Notes under the pieces: model-generated
Told to the model about the DNA's origin: nothing
The model's input: the letters and a program-made list of their open reading frames with translations, nothing else
The model's database searches: none
Program-made: the position numbers and the translations under genes
Shown here: positions 5,597 to 9,941 of the stretch, piece by piece
Numbering within the stretch: position 1 is the stretch's first letter
Layout of the letters: each line of letters begins with the position of its first letter
NCBI GenBank assembly: GCA_023228985.1
Contig: JALOAC010000045.1
Span: 1-9,941, forward strand
Length of the DNA stretch: 9,941 nt
Direction: 5' to 3'
DNA from: Thiopseudomonas sp.
GTDB lineage: Bacteria; Pseudomonadota; Gammaproteobacteria; Pseudomonadales; Pseudomonadaceae

Positions 5597-8515
5597 ATGC
5601 TACAACACTATTTCTCCTTTGCCGCTGTGCAAGATGTACCCCGTCTGTACGGCACGCATCATTCTGGGCTGGTGCTGTTATCGATAATTGTAGCGATAGC
5701 AATGTCACTCATGGCGCTAGAAACCGCCCATATCGCTCGTTATTCGTATAATCGCGCTTTTCGCAATCTTGCCCAAGCGACGGGTGCTATTGCCCTAGCT
5801 GTAGGTGTTTGGACGACGCACTTTATCGGCACGCTGGCATTCTCCCTACCCGTATCGGTGACGTATCGTGCTGATCTAATCTTGCTCTCTATAGTGCCTG
5901 CGCTAATCGCCTCAATGTTTGCGATGCGCGTTTTGACGCGCCCTAACTTCAGTAATAGGCAAGTTATTATCAGCGGCACGCTCATAGGTATTGGCATTGG
6001 CGCTATGCATTACGTGGGCATGAGCGCGATGATCACACCGTTAATCCTGCGTCATGACCCACTGGTGTTGCTGTTATCGTTTTTCCTATCGATAACTTTT
6101 TCCATACTGGCGTTAAGAATACGCTTCAGATTTGATTTCAAATTACCCAAAAAATACAGCTTTTATTTGAGTGCGGTGGTGTTTGGCGTGGCGATTGCGG
6201 CCATGCACTATACCGGTATGGCTGCTGTTGAGTTTTATGGCCAGCCAGGTGTAAAACATGACGGAATACTGATTAGCGAAGGCTATATTGCCTTGGCGTT
6301 ATCGTCCTTGTGTATTACCGCCGGTGGTATGGTGGCGATGCTGAATAGCTTAATTAAAACCGGCATTTTTTACCGCAATATGGAGCAAAATAAGCGCCGT
6401 CTGCAAGCCATTTTGGATACGGCGGTTGATGCCATTATTACCATTGATGGCTATGGCAATATTCAGGAATTCAACGCGTCGGCTGAACGTTTGTTTGGCT
6501 ATCAAGCGCTAGAAGTGGTTGGGCATAACATTAAAATGCTGATGCCTGAACCCTACCATTCAGAACACGATGGTTATCTGTCGAATTTCCGGGAAACTAA
6601 AAAAGCCAGCATTATTGGGATCGGGCGCGAAGTGGTTGCGCGCCGCAAAGACGGTAGCACCTTACCCGTACGCCTAGCGGTGGGGCAGGTTGAGCAACAG
6701 CAATCTGAAGGACTGCTCTTTGTCGGCATGCTGTCAGACATCAGTAATCGTCATGCTTTAGAAAAATCTTTACGCGAAGAAGCACAACGCGCAGAGCTTG
6801 CTGTGCAAGCCAAGAGTAATTTCTTGGCTAATATGAGCCATGAAATCCGCACGCCTATGAATGCGATCTTGGGTTTTACTGACCTATTACTGCAGACTGA
6901 ACTGAGTCCGGTACAAAGGCAGCATTTGCAAACGATTAAACGCTCATCAGGGGCTTTATTAAGTCTAATTAACGATATTTTGGACACTACAAAAATCGAG
7001 CAAGGCCATTTAGAGCTGGAAAACAACACGTTCTCGCTTAAAAGTCTCGTCGAACAAGTCCATGCCACCCTGTGCTTGTCTGCACAAGCCAAGGGGCTTT
7101 ATCTGGACGTGGATTATCCTGAATCCATGCCGCATTATTTTATCGGTGACTCACTGCGCGTCTCGCAAATACTGACTAATTTAGTTGGTAATGCGATTAA
7201 GTTTACCGAACGCGGCGGGGTTAATATTCGCTTGAGTTACACGGCTGCACAAATTTGTATACAGGTGCAGGACACCGGCATTGGTATGACGCCAGAGCAA
7301 ATCAGCAGTATTTTTGAACCCTTTACCCAAGCTGATTCATCCATCAGTCGCCGTTTTGGCGGCAGCGGGCTGGGCACAACCATTTCTAGGCAGTTGGCGC
7401 AAGCTATGGGCGGCGAGATACAGCTTGAAAGTGAAATGGGCCAAGGCAGTAGCTTTTACGTGCGCTTACCCTTGCACATAGGGGAAATGCAAACTCAACC
7501 AGAAGACGCACAAGAGCAGGATGTATATGCTGTGCCATTGCCAAAGTTAAAGCTACTGATAGCCGATGATGTAGAGCAAAATCTGCAATTGTTACGTCTG
7601 GTACTGGAAGGAGCGGGGCATAGCGTGGTGACTGCCAGCAATGGTCAGGAAGCGCTGGAGCAGTTTCAGGTAGGTAGCTTTGATGCCGTACTTATGGATA
7701 TACACATGCCGGTGATTGATGGCTTGCAAGCCAGCCAAATGATACGCGCACATGAACAGCAGCTACGCCGGCCACATACGCCTATTATTGCCCTTACGGC
7801 CAGCGTTATGCAGCACGATCGCGACCAAGCCGAACGGGCAGGTATGGATGGTTTTGCTGTAAAACCGCTGGATATTCCGCAATTGTTTGCTGAAATTCGC
7901 CGCGTACTCAAACATGCTCAATCCCAGCCGCTGACCAGTCAGACCGTGCCCAGCAGCCGTTTAATTAGTATTGATTGGGAGCAGGGTGCCAGTCTCTGGG
8001 GCAGCCGTGCAGAGCTGGCTAAACAAATTTGCCACTTTCTTGAACAAGTGGACGAAAAATACCCCTTACCCGCTGCTGATTCCGATAACTTCGATCAACA
8101 CGCTTTGCAATTTAATCTACACAGCTTGCGCGGCGTGACAGGTAATCTAGCGCTGAATGCCTTAAATAAAAAAATCATCGAACTTGAGCGCATGCTGCAG
8201 TCCGGCCAGCCACAGCAGGTTTTGCTAGAGATAAACGTTCTCAAACAGATGTTAGCCGCAGCACAGACTGAAGCGCAGACGTTATTGGCCGAAACAGATA
8301 CCCAGCAGCCAGCACAAACGCAGACAAACCCTTTAAGCCAGCCTGATGCACAGTTAATTGAGCAATTGCTGGCAGTATTACAGCGCAATGAAATTGATAA
8401 CGAACTGCTTGATGCCGTCTACCAAGGCTTAACTACAGAACAGGCCAGCTCATTACGTGAGGCGATAGACAGCTTTGATTTTGATAAAGCCCGTGAGTGC
8501 CTTAATAAACTATGA
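5597..8515 (+). CDS. MHYT-PAS(FixL-like) hybrid histidine kinase with receiver and HPt
   Basis: A 972-residue inner-membrane hybrid sensor kinase. About seven membrane segments (23-250) carry three MHYT-type motifs, THFIG at 74, AMHYVG at 136 and AMHYTG at 202, thought to bind a metal and sense a diatomic gas. The PAS domain (about 267-385) closely resembles FixL: LMPEPYHSEHDGY and IIGIGR place His324 and Arg344 exactly 20 residues apart, like His200 and Arg220 of Bradyrhizobium FixL, so haem binding is likely. HisKA has His415 (NMSHEIRTPMN). HATPase has Asn532, DTGIGM (559) and GGSGLG (588). The receiver (about 651-771) has Asp657/658, Asp701, Thr734 and Lys756. The HPt domain has His842 in LHSLRGVTGN. 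All phosphorelay residues are intact. The start at 5597 has no good Shine-Dalgarno, and no alternative precedes the first membrane segment. Its likely partner is the downstream REC-HD-GYP regulator, in RpfC/RpfG fashion. I do not assign a gene name. Confidence 0.93.
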   Translation: MLQHYFSFAAVQDVPRLYGTHHSGLVLLSIIVAIAMSLMALETAHIARYSYNRAFRNLAQATGAIALAVGVWTTHFIGTLAFSLPVSVTYRADLILLSIVPALIASMFAMRVLTRPNFSNRQVIISGTLIGIGIGAMHYVGMSAMITPLILRHDPLVLLLSFFLSITFSILALRIRFRFDFKLPKKYSFYLSAVVFGVAIAAMHYTGMAAVEFYGQPGVKHDGILISEGYIALALSSLCITAGGMVAMLNSLIKTGIFYRNMEQNKRRLQAILDTAVDAIITIDGYGNIQEFNASAERLFGYQALEVVGHNIKMLMPEPYHSEHDGYLSNFRETKKASIIGIGREVVARRKDGSTLPVRLAVGQVEQQQSEGLLFVGMLSDISNRHALEKSLREEAQRAELAVQAKSNFLANMSHEIRTPMNAILGFTDLLLQTELSPVQRQHLQTIKRSSGALLSLINDILDTTKIEQGHLELENNTFSLKSLVEQVHATLCLSAQAKGLYLDVDYPESMPHYFIGDSLRVSQILTNLVGNAIKFTERGGVNIRLSYTAAQICIQVQDTGIGMTPEQISSIFEPFTQADSSISRRFGGSGLGTTISRQLAQAMGGEIQLESEMGQGSSFYVRLPLHIGEMQTQPEDAQEQDVYAVPLPKLKLLIADDVEQNLQLLRLVLEGAGHSVVTASNGQEALEQFQVGSFDAVLMDIHMPVIDGLQASQMIRAHEQQLRRPHTPIIALTASVMQHDRDQAERAGMDGFAVKPLDIPQLFAEIRRVLKHAQSQPLTSQTVPSSRLISIDWEQGASLWGSRAELAKQICHFLEQVDEKYPLPAADSDNFDQHALQFNLHSLRGVTGNLALNALNKKIIELERMLQSGQPQQVLLEINVLKQMLAAAQTEAQTLLAETDTQQPAQTQTNPLSQPDAQLIEQLLAVLQRNEIDNELLDAVYQGLTTEQASSLREAIDSFDFDKARECLNKL

Positions 8516-8518
8516 TTT

Positions 8519-8577
8519 TTGTTGGAGTTCAGCTTCTGGGCGAAGCGGACTAACGGCTAACGCAAGTGCTTCAACAA
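8519..8577 (+). other. Possible RNA fold in the leader of the HD-GYP gene
   Basis: TTGTTGGAG (8519-8527) can pair with CTTCAACAA (8569-8577) with one G-T pair. This encloses a second small hairpin, GCTTC-TGGGC-GAAGC (8532-8546). It lies between the kinase stop and the HD-GYP ATG at 8614. The TTTTT at 8516-8520 precedes the fold rather than following it, so this is not a standard intrinsic terminator. The pairing is visible; any regulatory role is a guess. Confidence 0.3.
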
Positions 8578-8613
8578 AGCATAAAAACATTTAAAGCTAA
8601 AACAGAAAAAACC

Positions 8614-9606
8614 ATGAACATAAAAAAACACAGTTTACTATTGATAGACGACGAAGCCACCAACCTGCAGCTATTGCGCCACACCTTACAAGATGAGTAT
8701 CGACTTGTTTTCGCCAAGGATGGCAAAACCGCGCTGAAACTTGCCCAGCAAGAACAACCTGACCTGATCCTGCTAGATATTATGATGCCGGATATGTCTG
8801 GTTACGACGTGTGCGAGCAGTTGAAGAATATTCAGGCGCTACGTCACGTTCCGATTATCTTTGTCACCGCGCTTAGTGATAGCGGCGATGAGCAAAAGGG
8901 CTTTGCCTTGGGCGCGGTGGACTACATCACCAAACCCTTTAATCCTGCAATCGTCAAGGCGCGAGTACGCACCCATTTATCACTGGTGCAAGCCGAAGAG
9001 GTCTTAGAAACCCGCCTACAAATAGTGCAGTGCTTAGGTAAAGCCGCAGAATACCGCGACAACGAAACCGGCATGCACATCCTGCGCATCAGCCACTTTG
9101 CCCGCACCATCGCCAAAGCCATTGGTTTTTCTGATGAGCGAGCGGACGAGCTATTACATGCCGCGCCGATGCACGATGTGGGAAAAATAGGCATTCCCGA
9201 CGCGATTTTGCTCAAACCAGGCAAACTCACCGCAGAAGAGTGGGAAATCATGCGCCAACACCCAGCCATAGGCGCACGGATAATCGGCGAACATAAATCA
9301 AGCTTGCTGCAACTGGCCGCCACCATTGCACTCTGTCACCACGAAAAATGGGACGGCTCAGGCTACCCAAATGGATTGGCAGGCGAGGAAATACTTCTAG
9401 AAGCACGCATTGTTGCATTGGTCGACGTATTCGACGCACTCACCAGCGAGCGCCCCTACAAAAAAGCCTGGCCAATCGAAGAGGCACTAGAATTCATCCG
9501 CCAACAAAGCGGCAGCCACTTCGATCCCATGCTTGTCGACGTATTCATGGACTGCCTCCCAGAAATACTCCACATCCGCGAACGCTGGGCAGATAAACCT
9601 GAGTAA
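8614..9606 (+). CDS. Response regulator REC-HD-GYP, predicted cyclic-di-GMP phosphodiesterase
   Basis: A 330-residue cytoplasmic RpfG-like regulator. The receiver (1-120) has Asp12/Asp13, phospho-acceptor Asp55 (LLDIMMPD), Thr85 and Lys107 (KPFN). The HD-GYP domain (about 130-325) has RDNETGMH, HDVGKIGIP, HHEKWDGSGYP and VDVFDALTS. Glu151, His155, His187, Asp188, His216, His242, His243 and Asp271 reproduce the spacing of the eight metal ligands of the trinuclear-iron HD-GYP protein PmGH. That predicts hydrolysis of c-di-GMP to GMP, probably iron-dependent. An earlier GTG at 8566 would add 16 lysine-rich residues; the ATG at 8614 is preferred because it begins just before the receiver. Neither start has a clear Shine-Dalgarno. 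It lies 98 bases after the hybrid kinase, which is the obvious phosphodonor through its HPt; they are probably cotranscribed. Confidence 0.92.
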   Translation: MNIKKHSLLLIDDEATNLQLLRHTLQDEYRLVFAKDGKTALKLAQQEQPDLILLDIMMPDMSGYDVCEQLKNIQALRHVPIIFVTALSDSGDEQKGFALGAVDYITKPFNPAIVKARVRTHLSLVQAEEVLETRLQIVQCLGKAAEYRDNETGMHILRISHFARTIAKAIGFSDERADELLHAAPMHDVGKIGIPDAILLKPGKLTAEEWEIMRQHPAIGARIIGEHKSSLLQLAATIALCHHEKWDGSGYPNGLAGEEILLEARIVALVDVFDALTSERPYKKAWPIEEALEFIRQQSGSHFDPMLVDVFMDCLPEILHIRERWADKPE

Positions 9607-9613
9607 CTACAGC

Positions 9614-9640
9614 TTCCCCGACAAGTCGGGTCCCACAAAA
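9614..9640 (+). repeat. REP-type palindromic repeat, copy C
   Basis: The stem CCCGAC, loop AA, GTCGGG (9617-9630) is followed by TCCCACAAAA. It is a near copy of the repeat at 204-230 and the complement of 40-63. It begins seven bases after the HD-GYP stop codon, the usual place for REP elements, and might stabilise or end that transcript. There is no partner in inverted orientation before the IS element. Confidence 0.7.
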
Positions 9641-9720
9641 ACTTGCCTGTTGGTGTTTGCATTGACTTAGTTTGTGTGCTGGCTGAAGGTCTTATGGAAT
9701 GCCCCCCTAAAGTTGGACTG

Positions 9721-9741
9721 CTTCAACTCTAGGAGATGAAG
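9721..9741 (+). promoter_or_regulatory. Hairpin covering the IS transposase ribosome binding site
   Basis: CTTCA-A-CTC (9721-9729) pairs with GAG-A-TGAAG (9733-9741) around the loop TAG, eight pairs with one A-A mismatch. The Shine-Dalgarno AGGAG (9731-9735) lies in the loop and 3' arm. Such hairpins are known in several IS elements to block translation of transcripts entering from outside. Confidence 0.45.
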
Positions 9742-9743
9742 CT

Positions 9744-9941
9744 ATGTCTAAACCGAAACATGACAGCCGCTTTCAGTTAAAAGCGGTTCAGGGGTTTCTG
9801 GCCAGTGGCTTAAATGCCACGCAGTACTCCCAACAAAACAATTTATGCCGCAGTACTCTTTGTTCTTGGGCTCGACGTTACCAAGAGCACGGCAAAGCAG
9901 CCTTTAAGGTTAAGCACAGCGTAGCAACTCGCTATACTAAG
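9744..9941 (+). CDS. IS3-family transposase OrfA, partial (5' end)
   Basis: Sixty-six codons are open to the window edge with no stop. The start follows AGGAG at 9731-9735 with eight bases of spacing. The protein begins MSKPKHDSRFQLKAVQGF and carries a predicted helix-turn-helix (about residues 10-48: KAVQGFLASGLNATQYS, then STLCSWARRYQEHGKAAF) typical of OrfA of IS3-family elements, which binds the terminal repeats and forms the transposase by frameshift fusion with OrfB. OrfB would lie beyond the window, so intactness cannot be judged. Confidence 0.8.
   Translation, partial: MSKPKHDSRFQLKAVQGFLASGLNATQYSQQNNLCRSTLCSWARRYQEHGKAAFKVKHSVATRYTK

Larger units (their letters stand above)
9695..9941 (+). 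mobile_element. Left end of an IS3-family insertion sequence (IS150-like), cut by the window edge
   Basis: The terminus TGGAATGCCCCCC followed by TAAAGTTGGAC has the look of IS150-group left inverted repeats, which start with TG and carry CCCC-AAAGTTGGAC. Forty-nine bases in, after an AGGAG ribosome binding site, starts an OrfA-like protein. The exact boundary is inferred, since the right end and target duplication are outside the window. It has inserted about 88 bases after the HD-GYP gene without breaking a recognisable gene. Confidence 0.75.

Noticed and set aside
8566..8613. GTG start for the HD-GYP protein, adding 16 residues
   Set aside because: The extra residues are a lysine-rich tail outside the receiver fold and there is no ribosome binding site; the ATG at 8614 starts normally for the family.
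1..9941. CRISPR array, tRNA, rRNA or a defence system
   Set aside because: No regularly spaced repeats, no tRNA-like cloverleaf and no nuclease or toxin genes were seen; the window is signalling genes plus a mobile element.

Overview
The window looks like chromosomal DNA of a moderate-GC gammaproteobacterium of the Pseudomonas group. Supporting this are a short soluble CZB chemoreceptor of a kind I associate with pseudomonads, Pseudomonas-style REP palindromes (TGTGGGA-CCGAC-TT-GTCGG type) in intergenic DNA, and multidomain c-di-GMP proteins rich in PAS domains. The species assignment is inference. All four complete genes are on the + strand.

Layout: 1-581 is non-coding, with an inverted pair of REP elements and an imperfect hairpin. 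582-1682 is a cytoplasmic methyl-accepting chemoreceptor ending in a CZB domain, followed by a hairpin terminator. 1848-5387 is a seven-domain c-di-GMP enzyme: hemerythrin, PAS, GAF, PAS, GGDEF, EAL, CZB. A long hairpin (5391-5436) and a decayed copy of a CZB gene tail (about 5484-5594) fill the next gap. 5597-8515 is a membrane hybrid histidine kinase: MHYT sensor, FixL-like PAS, HisKA, HATPase, receiver, HPt. 8614-9606 is a REC-HD-GYP response regulator, a predicted c-di-GMP phosphodiesterase. A third REP follows at once, and from about 9695 the left end of an IS3-family element runs off the window.

Reading the genes together: the block looks like an oxygen/redox/metal input station for c-di-GMP and chemotaxis. 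Ligands are visible for a diiron hemerythrin site, a complete CZB zinc site, the three MHYT motifs, a FixL-type heme pocket (proximal His and distal Arg at FixL spacing) and a three-metal HD-GYP centre. The kinase and HD-GYP regulator resemble the RpfC/RpfG arrangement, so phosphate probably passes from kinase to receiver to HPt to the HD-GYP regulator. The GGDEF-EAL protein would set c-di-GMP separately, and the chemoreceptor would link the same kind of cue to a Che array. Domain calls are strong. The ligands, the shared pathway and the idea of one system are inference.

The least expected things seen are the hemerythrin plus CZB combination on one GGDEF-EAL chain, the FixL-type pocket behind an MHYT sensor, the CZB-tail pseudogene between the two large genes, and a 16-base sequence shared in opposite orientation by the hairpins flanking the GGDEF-EAL gene.
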